The notes: generated by a model from the sequence alone, not told the origin. A stretch of 40,199 nt of DNA from Streptomyces turgidiscabies Car8 (GCF_000331005.1 NZ_AEJB01000556.1:1-40199), one strand, 5' to 3'; shown: positions 14,673 through 23,765, counted from the stretch's first letter. Numbers and translations are program-made.

Positions 14673-15506
14673 ATGCTCGACGTACGCAACCTGCGGAAGA
14701 TCTACACCGGACGGAACCGCAACGTCGAAGCCGTGCGGAACCTGACGTTCCACATCGATGCCGGTGAACTCGTCTGCCTGGTCGGCCCCTCCGGATGCGG
14801 CAAGACCACCCTGCTGAAATGCATGGCGGGGCTGCTCGACCCCACCGACGGCGAAGTACTCCTGGACGGACGCCCGGTCGTGGGGCCCCCGCCCGGGATG
14901 GCGGTCGTCTTCCAGGAGTACGGCCGCTCCCTGTTCGCCTGGATGAACGTCCGCGACAACGTCGCCCTGCCCCTGCGCCGCAAGAAGCTCGGCAAGGCGC
15001 GGACGCGGGAACTGGTGGACCACGCACTGGAGGTGGTCGGCCTGGCCGACGCCCACCAGGCCTACCCCTGGCAGCTGTCGGGCGGTATGCAGCAGCGCGT
15101 CGCCATCGCCCGGGCCGTCGCCTTCGAACCGAAGGTCCTGCTCATGGACGAGCCCTTCGCGGCCGTCGACGCCCAGACCCGGGCCGAACTCGAGGACCTC
15201 ATCCGGCGCTTGTGGCGGGAACTCGGCGTCACCGTCCTGTTCGTCACCCACGACATCGACGAGGCCGTCTACCTCGGCCAGCGCACCGTCATCCTGTCCG
15301 CGTCACCGACCGTCGTGCAGGAGGACGTCACCATCGATCTCCCCGACGAACGCGACCAGTTGCACACCCGCTCCAGCCCCCGCTTCGCCGAACTGCGCGC
15401 CCACGTGTACGAACAGATCCAGCGGGCGAAACACCAGAACGGCGACACGGTCACCCAGGCCGCCGACCGGACGCCTGAGCCCGCGCTGCCAAAAACCGTG
15501 CACTGA
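14673..15506 (+). CDS. ABC importer ATPase (SsuB/TauB type)
   Basis: A 277-residue nucleotide-binding subunit. Walker A is GPSGCGKTT (about 39-47), the Q-loop is in VFQEYGRSLFAW, the ABC signature is LSGGMQQR, Walker B is VLLMDEPF with the catalytic Glu, and the switch His is in VTHDIDEA. This order and the DIDEA end of the H-loop are characteristic of the nitrate/sulfonate/taurine ATPase group. ATG 14673 follows the second permease by 13 nt with CGGAG upstream. The C-terminal 45 residues are an uncommon hydrophilic tail. It completes the importer operon; 46 bp separate it from the convergent MFS gene. Confidence 0.93.
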   Translation: MLDVRNLRKIYTGRNRNVEAVRNLTFHIDAGELVCLVGPSGCGKTTLLKCMAGLLDPTDGEVLLDGRPVVGPPPGMAVVFQEYGRSLFAWMNVRDNVALPLRRKKLGKARTRELVDHALEVVGLADAHQAYPWQLSGGMQQRVAIARAVAFEPKVLLMDEPFAAVDAQTRAELEDLIRRLWRELGVTVLFVTHDIDEAVYLGQRTVILSASPTVVQEDVTIDLPDERDQLHTRSSPRFAELRAHVYEQIQRAKHQNGDTVTQAADRTPEPALPKTVH

Positions 15507-15552
15507 GCGGCAGTTGACGGGGAATCTGTGCCCGGCGGCCGACCGTCGTCCC

Positions 15553-16758
15553 TCACCTCTGATGCTCCAACCGGCGCGCGGGCGACCTGGCCAGGTGCGC
15601 GGCGAAGGCCATGACGACGACGGAGACCAGGACGAGGCCGGCGCCGACGTAGAGCGGCGCCGTGTAGCCGAGGCCGGCGGTGATGGCCAGGCCGCCGAGC
15701 CAGGCGCCGAGGGCGTTGCCGACGTTGGACGCCGACACGTTGGCGCCGGCGGCCAGTGCCGCGCCATGGGCGTAATCGGTGACGCGAGTGATCATGCCGG
15801 GCACACTGGCGAACCCGGTGACTCCCATCAGGAACACGAGGACCACTGACGCGGCGGAGCTGGAGGCCAGCAGACCGAACACGGCCAGGGTGACGGTGAG
15901 CCCGAGCAGGGAGAGGACCAGCGTACGGTCGCGGTCCCGGTCGGCTGCCCGCCCGCCGACCAGGTTGCCGACGACCAGTCCGACGCCGTACACCATCAGC
16001 AGCCAGGCGACGTCCGACGACGAGAAGCCGCCGACCTCGGTGAAGGTGTAGGCGATGTAGGTGAACGCGCCGAACATGCCGCCGTAGCCGAGCGCGGTGG
16101 CCGTCAGCGTGAGCCAGACCTGCCAGGAGCGGAACGCACGGAACTGGGCCCGCAAGCCGCTGGGCGGCGCCGGCTCGGAGCGCCCCGTCACCGCCGACGG
16201 CCGGGGGTCTCCGGGCGAGCCGGGCACGAGGGCCGCGATGCCCGCCAGCGCGAGCAGGCCGATCGCCGTGACCGCCCAGAAGGCCGTCCGCCAGCCCCAG
16301 CGTTCGCCGACGAGTGCGCCGAACGGCACGCCCAGCACGTTCGCCACCGTCAGCCCGGCGAACATGACCGCCACCGCCCGGGACTTCCTCTCCGGCGCGA
16401 CCAGACCACGCGCGACCAGCGAACCGATACCGAAGAACGAACCGTGGCACAACGCGGCGACGATCCGCCCGAACATCATCACCTCATAGGTGGGCGCCAC
16501 CGCGGAGAGCAGATTGCCGATGACGAACAGCGCCACCAGGCCGACCAGCACCTGCTTGCGGGGCAGCCGGGCCGTCGCCGCGGTCAGCGCGATCGCGCCG
16601 ACCGCGACACTGAGCGCGTACCCGGAGATCAGCCGGCCGGCGGTCGCTTCCGTCACGTCGAAACTCGACGCGACCTGCGGCAGCAGCCCGGCGATCAGGA
16701 ACTCGGTCAGCCCGATACCGAAACCGCCCAGAGCCAGCGCGATCAGTCCACTCGGCAT
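15553..16758 (-). CDS. MFS drug/sugar efflux transporter (DHA1, AraJ-like)
   Basis: A 401-residue membrane transporter with 12 predicted spans in two halves joined by a Pro/Ser/Arg-rich loop (about 190-210). GLTEFLIAGLLPQVASSFDV at the N-terminus is the characteristic opening of the DHA1 arabinose-efflux/chloramphenicol-resistance group. A motif-A-like DRxxRR segment appears as GGRAADRDRDR in the second half. The start ATG 16758 is ten bases after GGAGG; an in-frame ATG three codons upstream almost touches that site. It lies about 100 bp downstream of the GH42 gene on the same strand, so it might be read through from the galactoside operon, but no functional link is evident. Substrate unknown. 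Confidence 0.9.
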   Translation of the reverse strand: MPSGLIALALGGFGIGLTEFLIAGLLPQVASSFDVTEATAGRLISGYALSVAVGAIALTAATARLPRKQVLVGLVALFVIGNLLSAVAPTYEVMMFGRIVAALCHGSFFGIGSLVARGLVAPERKSRAVAVMFAGLTVANVLGVPFGALVGERWGWRTAFWAVTAIGLLALAGIAALVPGSPGDPRPSAVTGRSEPAPPSGLRAQFRAFRSWQVWLTLTATALGYGGMFGAFTYIAYTFTEVGGFSSSDVAWLLMVYGVGLVVGNLVGGRAADRDRDRTLVLSLLGLTVTLAVFGLLASSSAASVVLVFLMGVTGFASVPGMITRVTDYAHGAALAAGANVSASNVGNALGAWLGGLAITAGLGYTAPLYVGAGLVLVSVVVMAFAAHLARSPARRLEHQR

Positions 16759-16823
16759 CCGTCGCATCCCTCCACCGTCAACTCCCGGAGGTGAACCCGT
16801 CCATGGACAAAGATCGTCGGGGC

Positions 16824-16847
16824 TTGGACGGAGTTCGCGGGGTCCAA
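16824..16847. terminator. Possible hairpin after the GH42 gene
   Basis: TTGGAC (16824-16829) pairs with GTCCAA (16842-16847) around a 12-nt loop, 12 bp downstream of the GH42 stop. It may end the galactoside operon before the MFS gene. The stem is short and there is no T-run, so support is modest. Confidence 0.35.
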
Positions 16848-16858
16848 CGGTGGGAGAG

Positions 16859-18886
16859 TCAGGACGTCGTGTCGTGCGGCTCCCGGACGACGGCGACGCC
16901 GCCGGCGGGGACGGTGACGGTCCCCGTCACCTGGACGCCCGTGAGGAGTTCCACCCCCTCGGCGGCGACTTCGGCACCCTTACCGGCGTGGTCGATGAGG
17001 AACAGGAAGTCGGCCTCCGTGCCGCGCCGCCGGACGACCTCGATGCCGGCGGGCGCCTCGTGCTCGGGAGCCACCCCCGCTTCCTCACACAGCCGGTCGA
17101 GCAGGGCGGCAAGAGTGTCCGGATCGGGGTGGGTGGCCACGTACCAGGCGGCGCCGGTGCCGTACTCGTGGCGGGTGACGGCCGGCAGGCCGGTCAGCGG
17201 GCCGTCGGCGTAGGAGACGACCTCCAGCGCGCCGGCCAGTCGGACCCGCTCCGACCACAGGTCGGCCGTGGCGCCCGGGGGTACTTCACCGGCCAGCCCC
17301 GTCCGGTCTCCCGGCAGCATCGGGAAGAGCTCGTCGGTGTGTACGCCGAGAAGCTCGCGGAACGCACCGGGGTACCCGCCGAGGAACACATGCCCGTTCT
17401 CGTCGACCATGCCGCTGTGGAAGCCGACGGCGACGGTCCCCCCGCTTTCCGCGAACCGGGCGAGGTTCCCCGCGGCTGCCTCCGTCACCAGGTACAGCGA
17501 CGGGACCAGGACGAGGGAGTAACGGTCCAGATCGGGGTCGTCCGGGCGGACGAAGTCGACGGCGACGCCCGCTCGCCACAGGGGGGTGTACCAGTCGCGC
17601 ACCAGGTCCTGATAGCGCAGTTCACCGCTGGGCTGGGCAGGCAGTTCCAGTGCCCAGCGGGCGTCCCAGTCACATACGATCGCCACCCGCGCCGCGACGT
17701 CGGAGTCCCGCACCTCGGTCAACGCCCGCAGATCGGCGCCCAGTTGGACCACGTCCCGCCAGGTCTGGCTGTCGGTGCCGGCGTGCGGGAGCATCGCCGA
17801 GTGCCACTGTTCGGCTCCCGCCTTCGCGGCCCGCCACTGGAAGAAGGCGATGCCGTCGGCGCCCCGGGCCACGTGCGCGAGGGCGTTGCGCCGCATCTCT
17901 CCCGGGCCCTTGGCCCGGTTGACCGGCTGCCAGTTGACGGCACCCGTGGAGTGCTCCATGAGGAACCACGGGCCGCCCGCGAGGGATCGCATGAGATCGC
18001 CGCTGAGGGCGATGTCGAGCTCCGCCTCCGGGTCGTCGGACATCAGGTAGTGGTCGTTGGAGAGAATGTCCAACTCCGGGGCCCAGCGCCAGTAGTCGAG
18101 GGCGTCGAAGGTGCGCAGGACCATGAAGTTGGTCGTCGCGGGGAGGTCCGGCGCCGCCCGGAGCAGTACCTCGCGCTCCGCGGTGCACAGCGACAGGAGT
18201 TCGTCGCTGCAGAAGCGGCGCCAGTCGAGCTGGTGGGTGGGGTTGGGGACCGCGGCGGTCGCGCGGGGCGGGATGATCTCGGCCCAGTCGTAGTACCACT
18301 GGCTCCAGAAGGTGGTGCCCCAGGCGTTGTTGAGGGCGTCGAGGTCGTTCTCGTAGCGTGCGCGCAGCCAGGTGCGGAAGGCCTCCGCGCTCTCGTCGCA
18401 GTAGCAGGCGGGGTTGTGGCAGCCGTATTCGTTGTGGACGTGCCACATGGCGACGGCCGGGTGGTCGGCGTACCGCTCCGCCAGTGCTCCGGCGATGCGC
18501 AGGGCGGCTTCGCGGTAGGCGGGGCTGGAGGGGCAGAACGTCTGGCGGCTGCCGTAGAACAGGCGCCGTCCGTCCTTGTCCACCGGGAGGGCTTCGGGGT
18601 GGGCGCGGAAGAACCAGGCGGGCGGGGCCGCTGTCGGGGTCGCGAGGTCGGCGGCGATGCCGTTCTCGTGGAGGAGGTCGAGGAGGCGGTCCATGCGGGC
18701 GAAGTCGTAGACGCCCTCGGCCGGTTCGAGCAGTGCCCAGGAGAAGATGCCGACGCTGACCATGGTGACCCCGGCCTCGCGCATGAGGCGCATGTCCTCG
18801 GCCCAGACCTCCTCGGGCCACTGCTCGGGGTTGTAGTCACCGCCGTAGACGATGCCGGGAAGGCGGAGGGGGCGTGCGGTACTCAT
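16859..18886 (-). CDS. GH42 beta-galactosidase
   Basis: A 675-residue intracellular glycoside hydrolase (no signal peptide) that releases galactose from beta-galactosides. The TIM barrel begins at PGIVYGGDYNPEQWP. The acid/base is Glu153 in WHVHNEYGC, and the nucleophile is Glu311 in FLMEHSTGAVNW. Cysteines 118, 156, 161 and 163 (NPACYC) match the zinc cluster of GH42 enzymes. A trimerisation domain (about 390-600) and a short C-terminal beta domain complete the usual 670-690 residue architecture. It is the last gene of a binding protein-permease-permease-hydrolase operon, 52 nt after the second permease, so imported galacto-oligosaccharides are cleaved in the cytoplasm. Confidence 0.95.
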   Translation of the reverse strand: MSTARPLRLPGIVYGGDYNPEQWPEEVWAEDMRLMREAGVTMVSVGIFSWALLEPAEGVYDFARMDRLLDLLHENGIAADLATPTAAPPAWFFRAHPEALPVDKDGRRLFYGSRQTFCPSSPAYREAALRIAGALAERYADHPAVAMWHVHNEYGCHNPACYCDESAEAFRTWLRARYENDLDALNNAWGTTFWSQWYYDWAEIIPPRATAAVPNPTHQLDWRRFCSDELLSLCTAEREVLLRAAPDLPATTNFMVLRTFDALDYWRWAPELDILSNDHYLMSDDPEAELDIALSGDLMRSLAGGPWFLMEHSTGAVNWQPVNRAKGPGEMRRNALAHVARGADGIAFFQWRAAKAGAEQWHSAMLPHAGTDSQTWRDVVQLGADLRALTEVRDSDVAARVAIVCDWDARWALELPAQPSGELRYQDLVRDWYTPLWRAGVAVDFVRPDDPDLDRYSLVLVPSLYLVTEAAAGNLARFAESGGTVAVGFHSGMVDENGHVFLGGYPGAFRELLGVHTDELFPMLPGDRTGLAGEVPPGATADLWSERVRLAGALEVVSYADGPLTGLPAVTRHEYGTGAAWYVATHPDPDTLAALLDRLCEEAGVAPEHEAPAGIEVVRRRGTEADFLFLIDHAGKGAEVAAEGVELLTGVQVTGTVTVPAGGVAVVREPHDTTS

Positions 18887-18938
18887 GGGTGGGGCTCCGG
18901 GAGATCGAGGATGGGGGGTGATGGTGCGTCAGGGGCTG

Positions 18939-19832
18939 TCAGCCCTTGTTGGCGCCCAGGGTCAGGCCGCTGACGAACTGGCGCTGGAGTGTGAAGTACA
19001 CGATCAGGGTGGGGATCGCGGTCAGCAGCGCGCCTGCGGCGACCAGGTTGGGGTCGGTGAAGTACTGGCCGGAGAGGTTGTTGAGGGCCGAGGTGATCGG
19101 CATGTTCTCGCCGGTGGAGATGAGGACGATCGCCCAGAAGAAGTCGTTGTAGATCCAGATGGAGAGCAGGGTGCCCAGAGCCGCCATCGCGGGCTTGCAC
19201 AGCGGCAGCACGATCTGCCAGTACAGGCGCCAGACGGAGGCGCCGTCGACGAGGGCGGCCTCGGTCAGCTCGTGCGGGAGCGAGCGCATGTAGTTGGCGA
19301 GGACGAACGCGCAGAACCCCGACTGGAACGCCACATGGATGAGGACGAGGCCGAGTGCGGAGTCGTACAGCTTGCCCGAGGCGGTGATCCCGGGCAGGTC
19401 GATGAGCAGGTACATGCGGTACAGCGGGGTGATGATGACCTGCTGGGGGAGCAGGTTGCCGGCCGTGAAGACGAGCAGCAGGAACAGGTTGATGCGGAAG
19501 TCGAAGCGGCTGACGTAGAAGGCGACCATCGACGACAGGAACAGCGTCAGCAGCACCGCCGGGATGGCGATGATCAGCGTGTTCCCGAAGTAGTGGAGCA
19601 TGTCCGACTGCGTGAACGCGTTGGTGAAGTTGGCGAGGCTCAGCTTGTCGGGCCAGGAGACGTAGCCCTTGTCGCTGGTCTCGGCGTAGGGGCGCAGTGC
19701 CGCGAACAGTGCCCACAGCAAAGGTGCCAGCCAGGCCAGGGATGTGACGACGAGGAAGGTGTGCAGCAGGACCCGGCTGGGGCGGACCGGTGTGCGCTGC
19801 TTCAGCGGCACCGTGACGATGGGGGTGCTCAT
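18939..19832 (-). CDS. Carbohydrate ABC permease, MalG type (CUT1)
   Basis: A 297-residue permease with six predicted membrane spans. The EAA loop is EAALVDGASVWRLYWQIVLPLCKPA with the conserved Gly. ATG 19832 overlaps the stop of the MalF-type gene as ATGA. The C-terminus (FVSGLTLGANKG) is the typical MalG ending. It works with the MalF-type partner and the binding protein encoded upstream. The ATPase is not encoded here; as in many Streptomyces CUT1 systems it is presumably the shared MsiK-type ATPase encoded elsewhere. Confidence 0.93.
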   Translation of the reverse strand: MSTPIVTVPLKQRTPVRPSRVLLHTFLVVTSLAWLAPLLWALFAALRPYAETSDKGYVSWPDKLSLANFTNAFTQSDMLHYFGNTLIIAIPAVLLTLFLSSMVAFYVSRFDFRINLFLLLVFTAGNLLPQQVIITPLYRMYLLIDLPGITASGKLYDSALGLVLIHVAFQSGFCAFVLANYMRSLPHELTEAALVDGASVWRLYWQIVLPLCKPAMAALGTLLSIWIYNDFFWAIVLISTGENMPITSALNNLSGQYFTDPNLVAAGALLTAIPTLIVYFTLQRQFVSGLTLGANKG

Positions 19833-20806
19833 GCGCTCCGCTCCTTCCGGAAGGTCGAGATCAGATACGGGATGATCACGACGAGCGAGATCACCAGCAG
19901 GACGACGGCGATGGCGGATCCGTAACCGATCCGGCTCGACTCGCCGATGATGTTGTTGGTGACCAGGATCGACAGCAGTTCGGTGCCCTGGGCGCCCTTG
20001 TTGAAGACGAAGACCAGGTCGAAGGCGCGCAGGGCCTCGATGATCGTGACGACGAGGACGACCGTGTTGGTGGGTCGGAGAGTGGGGAAGATGACGTTCT
20101 TGAACGTCTGCCACTCGTTGGCACCGTCCAGCGAGGAGGCCTCGCGCAGTGACGGGTCGACACCCTTGAGGCCGGCCAGGTAGAGGATCATCATGTAGCC
20201 GGTGTGCCGCCAGCAGGCGGCGACGAGCACGGCCCACAGGTTGAGGTCCGGGTCACCGATCCAGTCGATGTAGTGGCCGGGCTTGTTGGCGCCGATCAGG
20301 CTGTTGATCAGGCCCGTGTCCGGGTTGTAGACCAGCTGCCAGACGAAACCGGTGACCGCCAGCGACACCACGACCGGCAGGAAGAACGCCGTCTGGTAGA
20401 CCCGGCTGAACCGGATGTTCTTGTCCAGCTGGACCGCGAGAAGCAGCCCGAACGGGGTCGGGATCAGGATGAGGACGACGAACCAGATGATGTTGTGCTG
20501 GACGGCCGGCCAGAACTGAGGGTTGCTCTCGAAGAGTTCACGGAAGTTCTGCAGCCCGACCCACTTGATGGAGTCGAAGCCGATGCCGTCCCAGGTGGTG
20601 AAGGCCAGCGCGATGGACGCGAGGGCGGTGACCCAGACGAGGGCCACGTGCAGGATCGTCGGCACACCGGCCATCAGGCCGAGGGTGAGCCGGTCGCGGC
20701 GGGTCAGCAGGCGTCGGTGGCCCTGCGCGGGCCGCTTTTTCGAGGGCACGCCCCGGGGCGGCTCGGCAGCCGCCTCCGGGGACTTCGTGAGGATGTCGGT
20801 GTTCAT
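19829..20806 (-). CDS. Carbohydrate ABC permease, MalF type (CUT1)
   Basis: A 325-residue permease: a basic cytosolic N-terminus (about 1-45), six membrane spans, and an EAA loop reading EASSLDGANEWQTFKNVIFPTLRP. It pairs with the MalG-type subunit. ATG 20806 overlaps the TGA of the binding-protein gene, so binding protein, both permeases and probably the beta-galactosidase are one transcript. Confidence 0.93.
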   Translation of the reverse strand: MNTDILTKSPEAAAEPPRGVPSKKRPAQGHRRLLTRRDRLTLGLMAGVPTILHVALVWVTALASIALAFTTWDGIGFDSIKWVGLQNFRELFESNPQFWPAVQHNIIWFVVLILIPTPFGLLLAVQLDKNIRFSRVYQTAFFLPVVVSLAVTGFVWQLVYNPDTGLINSLIGANKPGHYIDWIGDPDLNLWAVLVAACWRHTGYMMILYLAGLKGVDPSLREASSLDGANEWQTFKNVIFPTLRPTNTVVLVVTIIEALRAFDLVFVFNKGAQGTELLSILVTNNIIGESSRIGYGSAIAVVLLVISLVVIIPYLISTFRKERSA

Positions 20807-22113
20807 GAGGAGGCGAAGATCGCCTTCTTCTGGCGCTCGATGGACGACAGGATGCCGTCGATGCCCTTGGGGTCGCGGACGAACTTCTGCAGCGCGGGCT
20901 GCATGACGGTGGAGGTGAAGTCCGGGCGGCTGTCGCGGTCCATGAACTGGGTGAGGTGCTTCGCCTGCGCGATCATGTCGTAGCCCTTCTTCTGAAGGGT
21001 GCTGTACGCGGAGGTGTCGGCCTTCGTGGAGGCGGCTATCAGGCTCGGGTCGGCCTTGAGGTAGATCTCCTCGGCCTGCGGAGTGCCCAGGAACTCGAGC
21101 AGTTTGACGGAGCCGGCGTGGTTCTTGGGCTTCTTGCTGAGCATGATGCCGTCGGTCGGCGCCTCCACGGTGTCCTGCCCGTGCGCGGGGTCGATCTCGG
21201 GGAAGGCGAAGAAGTCGAGGTCGTCCAGGTCCGCCTTGTCGGTGAACTGCTGGGCCACGAACATGCCGAGCATGTACATGCCCGCCTTCTTCGCGACCAG
21301 CGTCTGGGCGGCGTCCTGCCAGGTACGACCGACGGCGCCCTCCTGGTGGTACGGGAGAGACTCGGCCCAGGTGTCGAAGACCTTGCGGACCTTCGCGTCG
21401 GTCCAGGAGGCCTTGCCCGCCATCAACTCGACGTGGAAGTCGTAGCCGTTGAGGCGGAAGTTGATCTGGTCGAAGGAGCCCATCGCCGGCCAGGCGTCCT
21501 TGTCGCCGAAGGCGATCGGGACCAGCCCGTCCTTCTTCATCTGCTTGCACAGGGCGATGTACGCGTCCCACGTGGTGGGGACCTCGTAGCCGTACTGCTG
21601 GAAGACGCTCTTGCGGTAGAACACCGCCCACGGAGAGGTGGTCAGCGGCACCATGTAGTACTTGCCGTCCTGACCCTTGCTCAGGTCGTGCATGGCGCTG
21701 GGGAAGTTGGCGCCGATCGTCTTCCACACGTCGTCGATCGGGGTGGCCAGTCCCTTGGCCGCGAAGAACTGCATCCGGTAACCGGCGAACCACTGGAACA
21801 CGTCGTCCGGCGTGCCCTGCAGGTAGGAGTTGATCTGCTCCTGGAAGGTGCCGTGGTCCTTGATGTTGAGGTCGACCTTGATCCCGGACTGCTTCGTGAA
21901 GGCCGCGTAGACGTCGCCGTACGCCTTCTTCGGGACGGCGTCCGAGGCGTTGGAGCCGACGGTGACGGTCTTGGCGTCGGTCCCGGAACCGCTGCCGCCG
22001 CACGCGGACAGCAGCGGGACACCGGCACCGATCAGTGCGGCTCCACCGAGTCCGCGCAGCACGGTGCGACGGCTGGTGTCGGACATGGATTGACCGAGGG
22101 AGGAAAGGCGCAT
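20803..22113 (-). CDS. Carbohydrate ABC substrate-binding lipoprotein, Tat-type signal
   Basis: A 436-residue family-1 solute-binding protein. The signal peptide has a twin-arginine motif, SRRTVLRG (Arg15-Arg16), and ends in the lipobox LLSAC (Cys38), so it appears to be a Tat-exported lipoprotein, a combination well known in Streptomyces. The mature part has the typical two-lobe features, including TPDDVFQWFAGYR, YYMVPLTTSPWAVFYRKSVF and the C-terminal FLGTPQAEEIYLKAD. ATG 22113 has AGGAG five bases upstream. As the first gene of the GH42 operon, its ligand is probably a beta-galactoside or galacto-oligosaccharide. Confidence 0.92.
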   Translation of the reverse strand: MRLSSLGQSMSDTSRRTVLRGLGGAALIGAGVPLLSACGGSGSGTDAKTVTVGSNASDAVPKKAYGDVYAAFTKQSGIKVDLNIKDHGTFQEQINSYLQGTPDDVFQWFAGYRMQFFAAKGLATPIDDVWKTIGANFPSAMHDLSKGQDGKYYMVPLTTSPWAVFYRKSVFQQYGYEVPTTWDAYIALCKQMKKDGLVPIAFGDKDAWPAMGSFDQINFRLNGYDFHVELMAGKASWTDAKVRKVFDTWAESLPYHQEGAVGRTWQDAAQTLVAKKAGMYMLGMFVAQQFTDKADLDDLDFFAFPEIDPAHGQDTVEAPTDGIMLSKKPKNHAGSVKLLEFLGTPQAEEIYLKADPSLIAASTKADTSAYSTLQKKGYDMIAQAKHLTQFMDRDSRPDFTSTVMQPALQKFVRDPKGIDGILSSIERQKKAIFASS

Positions 22114-22208
22114 TTCGGCTCCTGAAGGGCTGTCATGGCCCGGGCGTGGCGCAACGGCTCAAGGGGGCATGACGGGAAACGGTCGACGATACGACCAGAA
22201 ACAAACGC

Positions 22209-22270
22209 GATCGGACAGAACCGATCGGCTGACGCGGTGAAGAGTGAACTTTCCGAGGGCCCGCTGTCAA
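22209..22270 (-). promoter_or_regulatory. Probable promoter and operator of the galactoside operon
   Basis: On the minus strand a perfect -35 TTGACA (22270-22265) is followed after 17 nt by a weak -10 TCACTC (22247-22242). Just downstream of the expected start site is the inverted repeat GATCGG-ACAGAA-CCGATC (22209-22226). The leader to the binding-protein ATG is about 120 nt. The repeat differs from the palindromes of the divergent lacI promoter, so either this site is bound by another regulator or control is indirect. The rest of the 340-bp intergenic region shows nothing further that I can support. Confidence 0.45.
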
Positions 22271-22350
22271 GACTCTGGGGGGAAGTGGCCCGGTGGATCG
22301 TCCCTTGTGCATCGATTCGGTCCCCGGCGCAGGAAATCCGGCACCTTCTC

Positions 22351-22409
22351 TTGACGGGTGGCCCTATGGCTGGTTAGACATGACCGCGCGGTCAGTGACC
22401 GCGCGGTCA
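22351..22409 (+). promoter_or_regulatory. lacI promoter with two tandem palindromic operators
   Basis: TTGACG (22351-22356), a 17-nt spacer and TTAGAC (22374-22379) form a promoter. Immediately after it stand two exact copies of the perfect palindrome TGACCGCGCGGTCA (22381-22394 and 22396-22409), 15 bp apart. They cover the predicted start of transcription, about 45-70 bp before the LacI ATG. A central CG is typical of LacI-family operators, so autorepression is likely. Confidence 0.7.
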
Positions 22410-22452
22410 TACGGTTGACCTGGTTCGATACTCACGGCCATCGGGAGTTCTC

Positions 22453-23526
22453 ATGACACGAGTGGTGGGGCGGAACGCGGGTTCCCCCGCGCCGCGCAGC
22501 GTGGACGTGGCCCAGGTGGCCGGCGTTTCGCGCAAGACGGTGTCGCGGGTCCTCAACAACGAGCCGTACGTCTCCGACGAGGTCCGCCAACGCGTCCTGG
22601 AGGCGGCCGAGAAGCTCGGATACCGGCTGAACCACGCGGCCAGGGCACTGGCCTCGGGCCGGAGCCGTTCCATCGGTGTCGTCGCCCTCGGGACGGCCGG
22701 GTACGGAACCGCCATGCTCCTCGTGGGCGTGGAGAAGGCCGTACGGGACGCCGGCTACGCACTCCGCGTGGTCAACACGCCGGACGGCGACCCCGAAGGC
22801 ATCGCCGGCGCGGTGCTGTCACTCCTGGAACAGGGAGTTGACGGCATCGTCGTCTCCGAGCCCATCGTGGAAGGAGAGGTCTCCGTCAGGATCGACGTGC
22901 CCGTCCTCTTCCTGGGCGCGCCGCCCGCCTTCACCTCCGCTCGGACCCTGAGCGTGGGTGTGGGCGCCTTCGAACTGGCGCGAGCGGCCACCGATCACCT
23001 GCTGGACCTGGGGCACTCGACCGTGCGCCATCTCGCGGGCCCGGGACGCTGGTACGCCTCGAAGGACCGTATCGACGGCTGGCGTGCGGCGCTGGCGGCG
23101 CGGGGCGCGCCCGAAGCTCCCGTGCTCGACGGCGACTGGTCACCCGAATCCGGTTACGCCGCGGGCCGCGAACTGGCCGAGGACCCTTCCGTGACCGCCG
23201 TCTTCGTGGCGGGCGACGAGATGGCCATCGGCCTGATCCACGCCCTGCGCGAGGCGGGCCGCCGGGTACCGGAGGACATCAGCGTGGTCGGCTTCGACGG
23301 CAACCCCGTCTTCGCCTACGTCACCCCTCCGCTCACCACGGCCCGGCAGCCCTTCGACGCCGCCGCACGGGAGGGGATCAGGCTGCTCGTGCACGCCATC
23401 GAGGAGCCGGAGACCGACCTGCCCGCGGCGAGCGAACCACCGGTCGAACTCGTCGTCCGCGGCTCGACCGCGCCCCCGCCCTCCCACCGGAGGCAGCCGG
23501 TGCCCCGCACCATAAGCACCATCTGA
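22453..23526 (+). CDS. LacI-family regulator of the galactoside locus
   Basis: A 357-residue repressor. The N-terminal helix-turn-helix and hinge (about 15-70) read VDVAQVAGVSRKTVSRVLNN and LNHAARALASGRS, and a sugar-binding periplasmic-protein-like core with the usual SVVGFDGNPVFAYVTPPLTT strand follows. ATG 22453 has GGGAG upstream. It is divergent from the binding protein-permease-GH42 operon and carries two palindromes at its own promoter. The expected inducer is galactose, allolactose-like or another galactoside, but this comes from context only. A short inverted repeat GGACCT/AGGTCC (23587-23608) lies about 60 bp after its stop and could end the transcript. Confidence 0.92.
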   Translation: MTRVVGRNAGSPAPRSVDVAQVAGVSRKTVSRVLNNEPYVSDEVRQRVLEAAEKLGYRLNHAARALASGRSRSIGVVALGTAGYGTAMLLVGVEKAVRDAGYALRVVNTPDGDPEGIAGAVLSLLEQGVDGIVVSEPIVEGEVSVRIDVPVLFLGAPPAFTSARTLSVGVGAFELARAATDHLLDLGHSTVRHLAGPGRWYASKDRIDGWRAALAARGAPEAPVLDGDWSPESGYAAGRELAEDPSVTAVFVAGDEMAIGLIHALREAGRRVPEDISVVGFDGNPVFAYVTPPLTTARQPFDAAAREGIRLLVHAIEEPETDLPAASEPPVELVVRGSTAPPPSHRRQPVPRTISTI

Positions 23527-23765
23527 ACCACCTTCTCGGCCACGTGTGGCACAGGACCCACGCGTGAGCCCCACCTCCGTCTCCGAGGACCTTCGTACTT
23601 TGAGGTCCGGTGGAGCCGTTCTCACCACGACGTCGGCCGCTGTCAGGGCCGGCCGGCGTCACCCGTCCCTCACTCCGCCGTTCCACGCCGGGCCCGATCC
23701 GGCGGGTGGCCGGCGGCGGTCATGGACACCCACCACACTCCTCATCCCTTCCCCCAGGAGCCGCA

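Noticed and set aside
16490..18973. An 827-codon plus-strand open frame across the GH42 region
   Set aside because: It is antisense to the GH42 gene, whose catalytic and zinc motifs are intact, and the frame is rich in low-complexity Gly/Arg/Val.
22113..22453. A small gene in the 340-bp divergent gap
   Set aside because: A plus frame opens at 22135, but it has no ribosome site and overlaps promoters and operators.
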